DNA of 64,000 bases from an uncultured Nonlabens sp. (lineage in GTDB: Bacteria > Bacteroidota > Bacteroidia > Flavobacteriales > Flavobacteriaceae): the NCBI GenBank assembly GCA_947491755.1, contig CANLKV010000002.1:682001-746000 (forward strand), read 5' to 3'. Below, in pieces: positions 26,207 to 35,578 of the stretch. Below the pieces are notes generated by a model. That model was given only the letters and a program-made list of their open reading frames with translations, searched no databases and was not told where the DNA came from. How positions within the stretch are numbered: the first letter of the stretch is position 1; each line of letters starts with the position of its first letter. A program made the translations under genes and the position numbers.

Positions 26207-27166
26207 ATGAGCATTTTTTATATTATTATCGGCTTTATCAGCCTTGTGGCTGGTGGTGAATTGTTAGTACGATCTTCTGTAGGCTTGTCACTTAAACTCA
26301 ATTTATCCCGTATGATTATAGGCCTTACGGTGGTATCTTTTGCAACTAGCGCACCAGAGTTAATCGTGAGCATACAAGGAGCTTTAAATGGACTCTCTGG
26401 ACTGGCCGTAGGTAATGTAATAGGTTCAAATATTGCCAACATAGGAGTTGTTCTGGGAGCAACCGCCCTTGTAGGGTCGCTCGCCATAGACAAGGATTTC
26501 TTTAAATTCAATTGGCCATGGATGATGATTTTCAGTTTTGTATGCTATGGATTACTCTGGACTGGTAATAATATTTTAAGATGGGAAGGAATTGCTTTAC
26601 TGGTTTTATTATCTGTATTTCTAGTGCTTCTCATACGCAGAGCACGTAAACAACCTACCAGTGTAGATTTAGACCTGGATGTGGATAAACAAACAAGCAA
26701 TCCTTGGTGGAAAATTCTAGTCTTTTTATCACTGGGTGGCGTCGCCTTGTGGCTGGGCTCTGAGTGGCTGGTTAAAGGAGCCGTAGAAATCGCCACTGCT
26801 CTTGCTATCCCAGAAAGTGTTATCGCCGTATCGATGATTGCCATAGGCACATCAGTACCAGAGCTAGCTGCTTCATTAATTGCAGCTCTTAAGAAAGAAA
26901 AAGCAATCTCATTAGGGAACTTGATAGGAAGTAATATATTCAACATAGGGTCTGTACTAGGAATAACTGCAATAATTCATCCCATATCTATTCAATCTGA
27001 TAGCCTATCCTTATTGACAAATGATATTTACTGGATGATAGGTTTTGCAGGAGCACTTTTACCACTCGCTTTTATTCCTAAGTTTTTTGAGATTAACAGA
27101 ATGAAAGGTCTTATACTATTAATCGCATACGGTACATTCATTTATTTTCTATTCGACACCCTTTAA
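26207..27166 (+). CDS. Calcium/sodium antiporter (CaCA family, YrbG type)
   Basis: A 319-residue inner-membrane protein with ten hydrophobic spans in two inverted halves. Each half has the alpha-repeat signature: T-S-A-P-E-L-I-V-S with G-N-V-I-G-S-N-I-A-N-I-G (about residues 46-90), and G-T-S-V-P-E-L-A-A-S with G-N-L-I-G-S-N-I-F-N-I-G (about 220-250). The two acidic residues in the P-E motifs bind the transported cation. The start matches the usual family N-terminus. The promoter box lies 4 bases before the ATG, and no ribosome-binding site can fit. Confidence 0.92.
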   Translation: MSIFYIIIGFISLVAGGELLVRSSVGLSLKLNLSRMIIGLTVVSFATSAPELIVSIQGALNGLSGLAVGNVIGSNIANIGVVLGATALVGSLAIDKDFFKFNWPWMMIFSFVCYGLLWTGNNILRWEGIALLVLLSVFLVLLIRRARKQPTSVDLDLDVDKQTSNPWWKILVFLSLGGVALWLGSEWLVKGAVEIATALAIPESVIAVSMIAIGTSVPELAASLIAALKKEKAISLGNLIGSNIFNIGSVLGITAIIHPISIQSDSLSLLTNDIYWMIGFAGALLPLAFIPKFFEINRMKGLILLIAYGTFIYFLFDTL

Positions 27167-27207
27167 AAACAGGGGGTATCCTTACTGAAAAATATTTTTT
27201 CAATATA

Positions 27208-27230
27208 CACCCCTTATTTTTTAGGGGGTG
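27208..27230. promoter_or_regulatory. G/C-run hairpin upstream of glnN
   Basis: CACCCC (27208-27213) can pair with GGGGTG (27225-27230) over an A+T-rich loop. A second G-run, GGGGGTAT at 27172-27179, could compete for the same C-run. It may terminate the antiporter transcript or act in glnN control. Confidence 0.45.
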
Positions 27231-27275
27231 TTATATTAATTTTTATACTTTTGCTATATAATTTTATATAACACC
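27227..27275. promoter_or_regulatory. Long-range inverted repeat flanking the glnN promoter
   Basis: GGTGTTATAT (27227-27236) and ATATAACACC (27266-27275) are perfect inverted copies separated by 29 bases. The -7 box lies between them, and the second arm ends 4 bases before the ATG. A dimeric regulator binding both arms, or a hairpin covering the start, would control glnN. Confidence 0.5.
27246..27253 (+). promoter_or_regulatory. -7 promoter element of glnN
   Basis: TACTTTTG (TAnnTTTG), 26 bases before the ATG. Confidence 0.6.
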
Positions 27276-27279
27276 ACCA

Positions 27280-29466
27280 ATGTCTACATTAAGATTTCAA
27301 GCAATTAAAGAGACCCTTAACCGCAAACCTATTGATGTCGTTGAGCCAGAAAGACGCAGCAGTATCTTTGGTAAACACGTATTTAATAAGGTTGCTATGA
27401 GGCAACACTTGACAAAGCAAGCCTATAATAGTGTTATGGCTGCTATGGAAACAGGCGTCAAGATTGATCGCGATATAGCAGATCATATATCTACCGGGAT
27501 GAAAGAGTGGGCCATTCAAAATGGAGCAACGCACTACACACACTGGTTCCAGCCGTTAACAGGCTCTACTGCCGAAAAACATGATGCATTCTTTGAATTA
27601 GAAATGGACGGCGAGGTGTTAGAGAAATTTGGTGGTGGACAACTCGTACAACAAGAACCAGATGCTTCCTCTTTTCCTAATGGTGGTATAAGAAATACTT
27701 TTGAGGCTCGTGGTTACACCGCATGGGATCCTACTTCTCCTGCATTTATAATGGGAACAACCTTATGTATCCCTACTGTTTTCGTTTCTTATACTGGTGA
27801 AGCGCTAGATTATAAAACTCCGTTATTAAGGTCCTTGCAATCAATTGATCAAGCGGCTACAGCGGTTTGTAAGTATTTTGATAAAAATGTGAATAAGGTA
27901 ATTGCCACATTAGGATGGGAACAAGAATATTTCCTAATCGACAGCGCACTAGCTTCATCGCGCCCAGATCTTGATTTATCTGGCCGTACTTTATTAGGTC
28001 ACGCTTCCGCGAAAGGACAACAGCTGGACGATCATTATTTTGGATCCATTCCATCACGTGTCCTCAACTTTATGAGAGATATGGAAACCGAGTGTATGCT
28101 TCTAGGTATTCCTGTAAAAACCAGACATAATGAAGTAGCACCTAACCAGTTTGAACTAGCTCCTATATTTGAAGAGGCAAACCTTGCTGTTGACCACAAT
28201 AGCTTGTTGATGGACGTAATGCGCAAGACAGCCGCAAGACACCACTTTAAAGTCCTTTTTCATGAGAAGCCATTTGCTGGCATCAATGGAAGCGGGAAAC
28301 ATAACAACTGGTCATTATCAACTAACACAGGAGTCAACCTACTAGGACCAGGCAGCACGCCTATGAAGAACCTACAGTTTTTAACGTTCTTTATAAATAC
28401 CATAAAAGCAGTACACGATCATGAAGAATTGATCAGAGCTACCATAGCTAGTGCCTCTAATGATCACCGCCTGGGAGCAAATGAGGCTCCACCAGCCATC
28501 ATATCCGTATTTATAGGCTCACAGTTAACTGATGTTCTGGATCAATTAGAAAAAGTGACAGATGGTAAACTTACACCACAAGAAAAGACAGACCTTAAAC
28601 TTAATGTAGTAGGTAAGATTCCAGAGGTAATCCTAGACAACACAGATCGCAACCGTACCAGCCCGTTTGCATTTACTGGTAATAAATTTGAGCTGCGCGC
28701 TGTAGGATCAACAGCAAACTGTGCAAATCCTATGACCGTTCTCAATGCGATTGTAGCAAAACAACTCATTGACTTTAAAACCGAAGTTGATGCTTTAATA
28801 AAAGACAAAAAGCTCAAAAAGGACGAGGCTATTTTCAATGTTTTAAGAGAATACATCAAGCAATCTAAAAAAATTAGATTTGAAGGAGATGGATATGGTG
28901 AGGCCTGGGAGAAAGAAGCAGCAAAACGAGGCTTGAGCAATAACAAAACAACACCTACTGCTTTAAAAGCAAAAGTCTCAAAGAAAACAATCGCTCTATT
29001 TGAAGAACTCAATATCATGAGCAAAGTAGAGTCTGAGGCACGGTATGAGATAGAGATTGAAGATTATGCCATGCGCATACAAATTGAAGGAAGGTTGTTA
29101 GGAGATATTGCTAGAAATCATGTCATTCCTACCGGTATCAAATATCAGAACACACTTATTGAAAATGTGCGTGGTCTTAAAGAAATCTATGGAGACGACT
29201 TCAAAAAAGTTGCTAAAGAGCAAATGGAATTGATCGAGGAAATTTCTGATCACATTGCAAAAATCAATAAAGGCATTAATCAAATGACCGAGGCTCGTAA
29301 GAAAGCTAACAATGCCAAGGACTCTGTCGAGACCGCTCATCTCTATTGCGATGAAGTAAAACCGTTCTTTGATCAGATTAGATATCATTGTGATAAGTTG
29401 GAGATTTTAGTTGACGACGAGTTATGGCCGTTGACTAAATATAGGGAGCTTTTATTTACCAGATAA
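27280..29466 (+). CDS. glnN: Glutamine synthetase type III
   Basis: A 728-residue enzyme, the characteristic length of GSIII (types I and II are about 350-470). It makes glutamine from glutamate, ammonia and ATP and is the main ammonia-assimilating enzyme in many Bacteroidota. Visible landmarks are the GSIII N-terminal region (S-I-F-G-K-H-V-F-N), the active-site segments G-W-E-Q-E-Y-F-L, R-H-N-E-V-A-P-N-Q-F-E and N-G-S-G-K-H-N-N-W-S, and the C-terminal helical extension (about 600-728). Palindrome copy 8 (degenerate) encodes H-A-S-A-K-G, a position that is naturally H-A-P-A-K-G-like in this family. It is monocistronic, with its own promoter, flanking inverted repeat and terminator. Confidence 0.96.
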   Translation: MSTLRFQAIKETLNRKPIDVVEPERRSSIFGKHVFNKVAMRQHLTKQAYNSVMAAMETGVKIDRDIADHISTGMKEWAIQNGATHYTHWFQPLTGSTAEKHDAFFELEMDGEVLEKFGGGQLVQQEPDASSFPNGGIRNTFEARGYTAWDPTSPAFIMGTTLCIPTVFVSYTGEALDYKTPLLRSLQSIDQAATAVCKYFDKNVNKVIATLGWEQEYFLIDSALASSRPDLDLSGRTLLGHASAKGQQLDDHYFGSIPSRVLNFMRDMETECMLLGIPVKTRHNEVAPNQFELAPIFEEANLAVDHNSLLMDVMRKTAARHHFKVLFHEKPFAGINGSGKHNNWSLSTNTGVNLLGPGSTPMKNLQFLTFFINTIKAVHDHEELIRATIASASNDHRLGANEAPPAIISVFIGSQLTDVLDQLEKVTDGKLTPQEKTDLKLNVVGKIPEVILDNTDRNRTSPFAFTGNKFELRAVGSTANCANPMTVLNAIVAKQLIDFKTEVDALIKDKKLKKDEAIFNVLREYIKQSKKIRFEGDGYGEAWEKEAAKRGLSNNKTTPTALKAKVSKKTIALFEELNIMSKVESEARYEIEIEDYAMRIQIEGRLLGDIARNHVIPTGIKYQNTLIENVRGLKEIYGDDFKKVAKEQMELIEEISDHIAKINKGINQMTEARKKANNAKDSVETAHLYCDEVKPFFDQIRYHCDKLEILVDDELWPLTKYRELLFTR
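28002..28017. repeat. Palindrome copy 8 (degenerate)
   Basis: CGCTTCCGCGAAAG then GA; 13 of 16. In glnN, so it may partly reflect a conserved protein motif. Confidence 0.6.
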
Positions 29467-29481
29467 AAGAATAACTATCAC

Positions 29482-29510
29482 AAATCCCCATCGATGATGG
29501 GGATTTTTTT
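29482..29510 (+). terminator. Rho-independent terminator of glnN
   Basis: Stem AAATCCCCATC / GATGGGGATTT with loop GAT, then a T-run. Confidence 0.93.
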
Positions 29511-29583
29511 CTTCTACCATTTCAACAATAACAATACTTGACAATAATCAAATTGATTATTTTTAATTATTCTAAATAAAACA

Positions 29584-29591
29584 TATCTTTG
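29584..29591 (+). promoter_or_regulatory. -7 promoter element of the ELWxxDGT protein gene
   Basis: TATCTTTG (TAnnTTTG), 16 bases before the ATG. Confidence 0.6.
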
Positions 29592-29607
29592 TCATCAAAT
29601 TAAAATT

Positions 29608-31047
29608 ATGAAAAAAATCTACTCTACTATTACAACACTTTTCATGGGAATCGCTGTAATGGCGCAAACTCCTATCTTAATACAAGATATTAACGACGGC
29701 ACAAGCGGATCTAATCCTAGAAATTTATTTGTCTTCAATGGCTCTCTATATTTTAGTGCAGATGACTCGTCTGGTGTTAATTCTGGTGGTACGGACACTG
29801 GTGCAGAAATATGGGTTTCTGATGGGACAGCATCTGGCACCTCTATAGTTGCAGACATCAATCCAGGAGATGGTGATGGGTCCAACCCATTTGCATTTTT
29901 TGAACTTAATGGTAATCTTTATTTCAATGCAAATGCCGGTAGCTCAGAATTATGGACGACGGACGGTACTGAGGCTGGAACCACACTCGTAGATCTTTTT
30001 CCTAGCGTTGCAGGAGATGTACCTAACAACCCTGTAGTCTTGAACGGTACCGTATTTTTGACAGTAAATTTACCAGACGGAAATGGGCAACTGGCAGAAT
30101 GGGATGGAACAAATGCAGCACAAGTTGTTCCTAATGCGGCAAATGATGGAGCAATAATTATAGCAAGCAGCCTGGTTGCCTATAATAATTTGATTTTTGG
30201 ATATTTAGAAACCAGCATAGACGACCCTACCATAGGAAGAGAACTGTATTCTTATGACCCAGTCTCAGATACATTTAATTTGATTGCAAATATTGCTCCA
30301 GGAGCTAACAGTTCTGGTATTTCAGAGTTTACCGTTGCAAACAATTTATTGTATTTTGAAACCTCAAACAATTTATGGCAAACAGATGGAACTACCACTG
30401 GTACAATTCCAGTCGCTGCAGCAACAACCCTAGGAATTGATGGAGTAAGGTCGCTTTATAATTTTAATGAAAACTTATTGTTTGAAGGTGATATTAACGG
30501 GACAGATCAACTGTTTATTTTAAATACATCAAACGGGAATATCACCCAATTGAGTGCAAATACAAGTCAAGACCACAATCCAGGTGATTATGCCACAGTA
30601 GGTAATAATGTGTATTACAGTGGATCCAGTGATAATGGTAGTGAGAAGTTTTTGTACCGTACTGATGGTGCAGGCACTGAGCAAATGGATAATACAGTAA
30701 AGGATATTGACGATATCACTTTGCTGAACAATATTTTATATTTTGAGGGCGAAGATTTAAACGCTAATTTAGGAAACGAGCTTTATTCCTTTAATCCAGC
30801 TACTGCAACTCTACAAAGCGTAAATCGCAATGCTGTTGTAATGTACCCTAACCCTACAAGAGATGGAAAAATAACTTTTAGTGGTCTGGATAATTCTACA
30901 GATAACTTTACGATAAATGATTTGAGTGGTCGCAAAGTGCGCAGTGGGTCGCTTAACAACTACCAGCTTGACACCAATTTACCATCAGGTATTTATTTTA
31001 TTTCTCTGGAGTCGTACCAGTCTCCATTTAAGCTAATTATTGAGTAA
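29608..31047 (+). CDS. Secreted ELWxxDGT-repeat protein with T9SS type A sorting domain
   Basis: A 479-residue protein: signal peptide (about 1-20), then a beta-propeller-like region with repeats of the form E-(I/L)-W-x-x-D-G-T-x-x-G-T (E-I-W-V-S-D-G-T-A-S-G-T, E-L-W-T-T-D-G-T-E-A-G-T, and degenerate later ones). It ends in a T9SS type A domain with Y-P-N-P-T (about residue 412) and a final K-L-I-I-E. It would be exported across the outer membrane and attached or released at the surface. No catalytic motif is visible, so binding or adhesion is the best guess. Its terminator lies 13 bases before the susC start, so the two may be one regulated unit. Confidence 0.87.
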   Translation: MKKIYSTITTLFMGIAVMAQTPILIQDINDGTSGSNPRNLFVFNGSLYFSADDSSGVNSGGTDTGAEIWVSDGTASGTSIVADINPGDGDGSNPFAFFELNGNLYFNANAGSSELWTTDGTEAGTTLVDLFPSVAGDVPNNPVVLNGTVFLTVNLPDGNGQLAEWDGTNAAQVVPNAANDGAIIIASSLVAYNNLIFGYLETSIDDPTIGRELYSYDPVSDTFNLIANIAPGANSSGISEFTVANNLLYFETSNNLWQTDGTTTGTIPVAAATTLGIDGVRSLYNFNENLLFEGDINGTDQLFILNTSNGNITQLSANTSQDHNPGDYATVGNNVYYSGSSDNGSEKFLYRTDGAGTEQMDNTVKDIDDITLLNNILYFEGEDLNANLGNELYSFNPATATLQSVNRNAVVMYPNPTRDGKITFSGLDNSTDNFTINDLSGRKVRSGSLNNYQLDTNLPSGIYFISLESYQSPFKLIIE

Positions 31048-31066
31048 TATATTTTTATTTAGTTTT

Positions 31067-31099
31067 AAAACTGCTCCATATCTATGGAGCAGTTTTTTT
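31067..31099 (+). terminator. Terminator or attenuator immediately upstream of susC
   Basis: Perfect 14-bp stem AAAACTGCTCCATA / TATGGAGCAGTTTT with loop TC, then a T-run ending at 31099. SusC starts at 31113, leaving no room for a separate promoter after it, so susC expression must pass through this hairpin. Confidence 0.92.
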
Positions 31100-31112
31100 A
31101 CCGAAACTTTTT

Positions 31113-34100
31113 ATGAGTAAAGTACTATTTATTGTTTTGTTTCTTGCTGCCCATATTGCTAGCGCACAATCCTCACGAGTTATCACTGGTAAGGTGACAA
31201 ACGCTAGTGGTGATCCATTAATAAATGCCGCTATTTTAATAAAAGGTACTAGCAAGGGAGCTGTCACAAATCTTGATGGTGAATTTACCTATACGATCAA
31301 ATCTAATGATGTAGAAAATGTAATTCTTGTCGTTTCTAATATAGGTTATCTGTCTAAAGAAATAAGAGTAGGTAAAAAAAACAATTTTACTATTAGTCTT
31401 GTGGAAGATGTGGAGTCGCTAGAATCTATAGTCATAACATCTTCATATGGAACAAAAAAAAGAAGAGAAGAAGTAGTAGGCAGCATAAGCTCTGTCAAAC
31501 CAGCAGAACTAGGACTGGAGCAACCCGTGACCAGTGTTGATGAATTATTACAAGGGCAAGTAGCTGGAGTTTTTATTGAGGGTAACCCTAACCTAGGAGA
31601 GCCTATTGCTATAAATATACGAGGACAAGGCTCCCTTACCCCACTCAATGCAAATCTTACAGGAACAAGCACACAACCCTTAATAATTGTTGATGGCGTG
31701 TTGCTTACAGAAGAAATAGGAATAGAGGGTAACAATTTTTTTGATGCAGGAACAGGTGCTTTCAGTGAAAACTTTTTGAATCCTCTTGCTCGAGTAGGAG
31801 TTCAAGATATCGAGTCGATTGAAGTCCTGAAAGATGCTGCAGCAGTAGGATTGTACGGTGCTGATGCTGCAAATGGCGTCATTTTAATAACCACAAAAAA
31901 AGGGAAAGCTGGAAAAATTAAGCTCAATGCAAACTTTCAAACGGGAGTAACAACCGCATTCAATGGGATAAAATACATGAATGGCGAGCAGTTCAACGCA
32001 TTGCGCAATCAGTATAATATCAATAACGGTAATCCAGAAAATGTACGAGAATGGAATGGCATTGATACCGACTGGTTTGACTTGCTTAACGATCCAGGTA
32101 TTTTTAATAGATATACCCTAGGAGCAACTGGGGGAAGTAATTTATTTCGCTTTCGCGGAAGCGTAACTTACCAAAACAGAGAAGAAGCACAAATTGCAAA
32201 CGACTTTGAGCAATGGAATACCTCACTCTCTCTATCCTATGCTGGTAGCAAATTTAATGCTACCTTAAATTTGACGCCCTCCTGGGTTACTAAAAATAAT
32301 CCAAATACCTTATACAACTTTGCAGTAGACCCCACTATACCAGTACGTAATGATCAGGGAGATTTTACATTATTTCCCGCGATCGGTAACCCAGTAGCTA
32401 TTGCACAACAAAATCGTTCTGAAGCAAAAACCTTTGGATTGTTAGGGAGTCTCAATTTAAGTTACACCTGGAACGATAACTGGGTAGCACGCATGATATA
32501 TGGAGTTGACTTTTCTGATAAGTCGGAAGATCGATTTTTCTCAGGACAAAATGGAACAGGAATTTTAAATGACGGTAATCTGGGTAGAAGGCTTTTACGA
32601 GGTCGCGATAACCGTTCATGGAACTGGAGTGCAAATATTAATTATTCAAACAGCTTTATAGATAAACATGCTGTAGATATCATTGCGGGAATAGAAACAA
32701 GAGGTAGTAAGGCAGATCTATCATTTACTAATGCTAGAGGTTTTGAAGACTTTACTAGCGTACAGCCTATTGCAGCAGCAAACGAGTTAGATCAAGAATT
32801 TGATACCTCAGAAAATTATGGACGTTCCTTTTTTTCTCAAGCAAATTATAATTTGAACAAGACCTATTTTGCGTTAATAAATTTTAGGATAGATCAAAGT
32901 TCTGCATTTGGAGAAGATAACAATACGGCTTTTAACGCTGGCGCTGGATTGAGCTGGGTACTTTCTAATGAGAAATTTCTTTCTGATTCCTCTTTTACCG
33001 ATTTTTTAAGATTGCGAGTAAGCTATGGAACAACGGGCAACTCACGTATAGGAAGTTATGCAGCTCTAGGGTTGTACAATCTTGATAATAACGATCCATT
33101 TGATGGTTACAATGGAAACCCGTCTGGTAGTGCAACCCTCGCAGGCTCTGCTCCTAATCCTAATCTAGGATGGGAGCGTAACAATAAATTTAATGTAGGT
33201 ATTGATTGGAATTTTATTGGTAGATTTCGCATGATAGTAGAATACTTTAATGATTTAATTACCGATCAGATCGTAAGCAGACCTGTTTTACCAGAGACAG
33301 GATTTAATACGATACAAATAAACGGATCATCCATGCGCAATAGTGGGGTAGAGTTTACTCTAGAAGCAAATTGGTTCAAACAGGCTGATTTTTCCTGGTC
33401 CAGTTCTTTCAACATAGCTACTTTGCGCAACGAGGTGCTTTCACTGGTAGGTGCTAGTTCTGCATTCTCCACAGCAGAACGGGCAAGAGCGCAACAAATA
33501 GGCACGAGTACCTCGTCCTTTTTTGGTTTTGATTCTATAGGTATCGATCCTGCAACAGGCAGAGAATTATTCCGTGTCAATGGCAATATATATGATGAGG
33601 CGTACGTACGTCAAAATTTTGACCCTAGTGACTGGCAAGTTATCGGAGATTCACAACCAGACTTTTATGGTGGTCTACGCAATAATTTAAGCTACAAAAA
33701 TTTCAATCTGGGGATTATAACGTCGTTCTCCTGGGGTGCAGATCAACTAGTTGACCGCACAATAATCGACGGCTACAATGTTTTAACAAATCGCAACTTG
33801 AATGTTAATGCATTTTTTGAGGCCTGGAGAAATCCTGGGGATCTTGCGAGCTATCCCGCACCTACAACCTCGCAAAGTATACGCAATAGCTCGCGCCATG
33901 TTTATGATAATTCAAACATTCAATTAAGGTCTATTACCTTCAGTTATAATGCACCTGTTGATCGATGGAATTTTCCACTGGAAACACTTTCTTTTAATGC
34001 AAATGGATCAAATCTCTATTATTGGTATAAAGAGCAAAGTCCTGATGGTAGAAATGGAATTGCAGAGTTTAATAATACTTATCCGCAGCAACGTACGTTT

Positions 34101-34127
34101 TCGATAGGTTTAAATGCTACTTTTTAA
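31113..34127 (+). CDS. SusC/RagA-type TonB-linked outer-membrane transporter
   Basis: A 1004-residue protein: signal peptide ending A-S-A-Q (about residue 19), an N-terminal carboxypeptidase-regulatory-like domain (S-R-V-I-T-G-K-V-T...T-N-L-D-G-E-F), a plug domain with V-D-E-L-L-Q-G-Q-V-A-G-V, the SusC motif D-A-A-A-V-G-L-Y-G-A-D-A-A-N-G-V-I-L-I, and a 22-strand barrel ending in Phe (L-N-A-T-F). With the SusD lipoprotein it imports a bound substrate using TonB energy. The substrate is not evident: no glycosidase or protease is nearby, but a di-haem peroxidase is. Palindrome copy 9 is read as F-R-F-R-G-S in the barrel. The stop overlaps the susD start (TAATG). Confidence 0.93.
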   Translation: MSKVLFIVLFLAAHIASAQSSRVITGKVTNASGDPLINAAILIKGTSKGAVTNLDGEFTYTIKSNDVENVILVVSNIGYLSKEIRVGKKNNFTISLVEDVESLESIVITSSYGTKKRREEVVGSISSVKPAELGLEQPVTSVDELLQGQVAGVFIEGNPNLGEPIAINIRGQGSLTPLNANLTGTSTQPLIIVDGVLLTEEIGIEGNNFFDAGTGAFSENFLNPLARVGVQDIESIEVLKDAAAVGLYGADAANGVILITTKKGKAGKIKLNANFQTGVTTAFNGIKYMNGEQFNALRNQYNINNGNPENVREWNGIDTDWFDLLNDPGIFNRYTLGATGGSNLFRFRGSVTYQNREEAQIANDFEQWNTSLSLSYAGSKFNATLNLTPSWVTKNNPNTLYNFAVDPTIPVRNDQGDFTLFPAIGNPVAIAQQNRSEAKTFGLLGSLNLSYTWNDNWVARMIYGVDFSDKSEDRFFSGQNGTGILNDGNLGRRLLRGRDNRSWNWSANINYSNSFIDKHAVDIIAGIETRGSKADLSFTNARGFEDFTSVQPIAAANELDQEFDTSENYGRSFFSQANYNLNKTYFALINFRIDQSSAFGEDNNTAFNAGAGLSWVLSNEKFLSDSSFTDFLRLRVSYGTTGNSRIGSYAALGLYNLDNNDPFDGYNGNPSGSATLAGSAPNPNLGWERNNKFNVGIDWNFIGRFRMIVEYFNDLITDQIVSRPVLPETGFNTIQINGSSMRNSGVEFTLEANWFKQADFSWSSSFNIATLRNEVLSLVGASSAFSTAERARAQQIGTSTSSFFGFDSIGIDPATGRELFRVNGNIYDEAYVRQNFDPSDWQVIGDSQPDFYGGLRNNLSYKNFNLGIITSFSWGADQLVDRTIIDGYNVLTNRNLNVNAFFEAWRNPGDLASYPAPTTSQSIRNSSRHVYDNSNIQLRSITFSYNAPVDRWNFPLETLSFNANGSNLYYWYKEQSPDGRNGIAEFNNTYPQQRTFSIGLNATF
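32148..32163. repeat. Palindrome copy 9 (GGAA variant)
   Basis: 15 of 16; CGCTTTCGCGGAAGCG inside susC, read as R-F-R-G-S. Confidence 0.9.
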
Positions 34128-35578
34128 TGAGACGTTATTTTTCTATATTTTTTATAAGTATCGCTTTATACGGTTGCGAGGATTTTCTCGACACAGAGCC
34201 CGTTGAGCAAATTTCAATTGATGAACAATTGAGCAGCAAGGATGGCCTGCTCGCAGCAGTATCTGGTATTTACAAAGATTTAGAAACTTTACAATCCAGT
34301 AATTTCCATGTTTATTCAGGTATTTTAAGTGGAAATTACACCTTTGCACCCAGCATAACAACAGGGGAAATAAATACCAATAGTGAGGCTCGTATAGCTA
34401 ACACCTATGAATTTGAAAATACACCTGACGATCTGGAATATGAGAGTTTTTACGATAATAGCTATGAACTGATTAATCAGATCAATCTATTGCTAGAATT
34501 AAAAACATCTTTTAACTTTCTAACAGAACAAGAACTTTCACAACTAGAGGCAGAACTTCTTGCCATACGCGCCTTTACCCATTACAACTTGAGCCTACTA
34601 TTTGCTCAAAACATTAACTTTACACCAGACGGCTCTCATCCTGGTATAATTTATAATCAGCAACGCATACGACCTACAATTGATTTTCCTGCTAGGGAAA
34701 CTGTAGCAAGAACTTATGAGTTGATACAAGAAGACCTCGATAATGCACTAGCTCTTTTTACAGATCGTCAAATATTGAGCGTGGGAGAATCGAGTAGCTA
34801 TTTTAATACGTTAACGACTACTGCAATCTATGCAAAAATTGCTCTACAATTTAACGATTGGGAAAAGGCAGCAAATTATGCGAGTACGGTTATTAACACA
34901 TCTGGAATACAACTTACGTCTAGTAATGATTACGTAAATCAATGGCTTACTAATGGTGATTTAGACGAGACAATTTTATCGTTTGCTGCTCCCAGAGATT
35001 CAGACGGTGGTGTCTCCTCAAGCTTTGCAGAGTTTTACACCTTCATTTCTACAAATAATTATAAAAGTCTAGTGGCCAGTGGTGACTTACTCAACGCATA
35101 TGAGGCTAATGATTTACGATTGGAATTGTATCAAGAGCAAGAGCTAGATGCAGTTGTCAACGGCGAGCGTGTTGTCCTACCCTTTGTGTTTAGTCGCAAG
35201 TTTCAGCCCGATAATGAAACATTATACTTGCGCCTCTCAGAGGTGCTATTAATACAAGCGGAAGCTTTACAACGCATCAATCCAGGAGACCCTATAGCTC
35301 TAACAAACCTCAATCAAATTAGACAACGTGCCGGTTTGACACTATTAAACAATAGTGCCAATATTTTAGAAGAGATTTTTCAAGAAAGGCGACGCGAGCT
35401 TGCATTTGAAAATAACAGTTTTTTTGATCTTTTACGTTATCAGAAAGACGTGTCCAGAAACCTAGGGTGTATTGCAGCAACTTGCGATATAACATATCCT
35501 TCCCCATTCTTAATACTCCCTATACCCAACAATAGCGTAAGAAATAATGAAAATATGGTGCAAAATGAAGGTTATTAG
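34127..35578 (+). CDS. SusD/RagB-family surface lipoprotein
   Basis: A 483-residue protein with a lipobox around Y-G-C (Cys16) and the helical SusD fold: D-F-L-D-T-E-P-V-E-Q at the N-terminus, A-I-R-A-F-T-H-Y-N-L (about residues 145-154), then E-V-L-L-I-Q-A-E-A-L and the C-terminal E-I-F-Q-E-R-R-R-E-L-A-F-E, where SusD proteins are most conserved. It caps the SusC barrel and binds the ligand outside the cell. It is translationally coupled to susC by a one-base overlap and overlaps the next lipoprotein gene. The ligand is unknown. Confidence 0.93.
   Translation: MRRYFSIFFISIALYGCEDFLDTEPVEQISIDEQLSSKDGLLAAVSGIYKDLETLQSSNFHVYSGILSGNYTFAPSITTGEINTNSEARIANTYEFENTPDDLEYESFYDNSYELINQINLLLELKTSFNFLTEQELSQLEAELLAIRAFTHYNLSLLFAQNINFTPDGSHPGIIYNQQRIRPTIDFPARETVARTYELIQEDLDNALALFTDRQILSVGESSSYFNTLTTTAIYAKIALQFNDWEKAANYASTVINTSGIQLTSSNDYVNQWLTNGDLDETILSFAAPRDSDGGVSSSFAEFYTFISTNNYKSLVASGDLLNAYEANDLRLELYQEQELDAVVNGERVVLPFVFSRKFQPDNETLYLRLSEVLLIQAEALQRINPGDPIALTNLNQIRQRAGLTLLNNSANILEEIFQERRRELAFENNSFFDLLRYQKDVSRNLGCIAATCDITYPSPFLILPIPNNSVRNNENMVQNEGY

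Noticed and set aside
28542..29024. Antisense ORF of 160 residues opposite glnN
   Set aside because: It is a shadow of the strongly coding plus strand, with no start context or domain.
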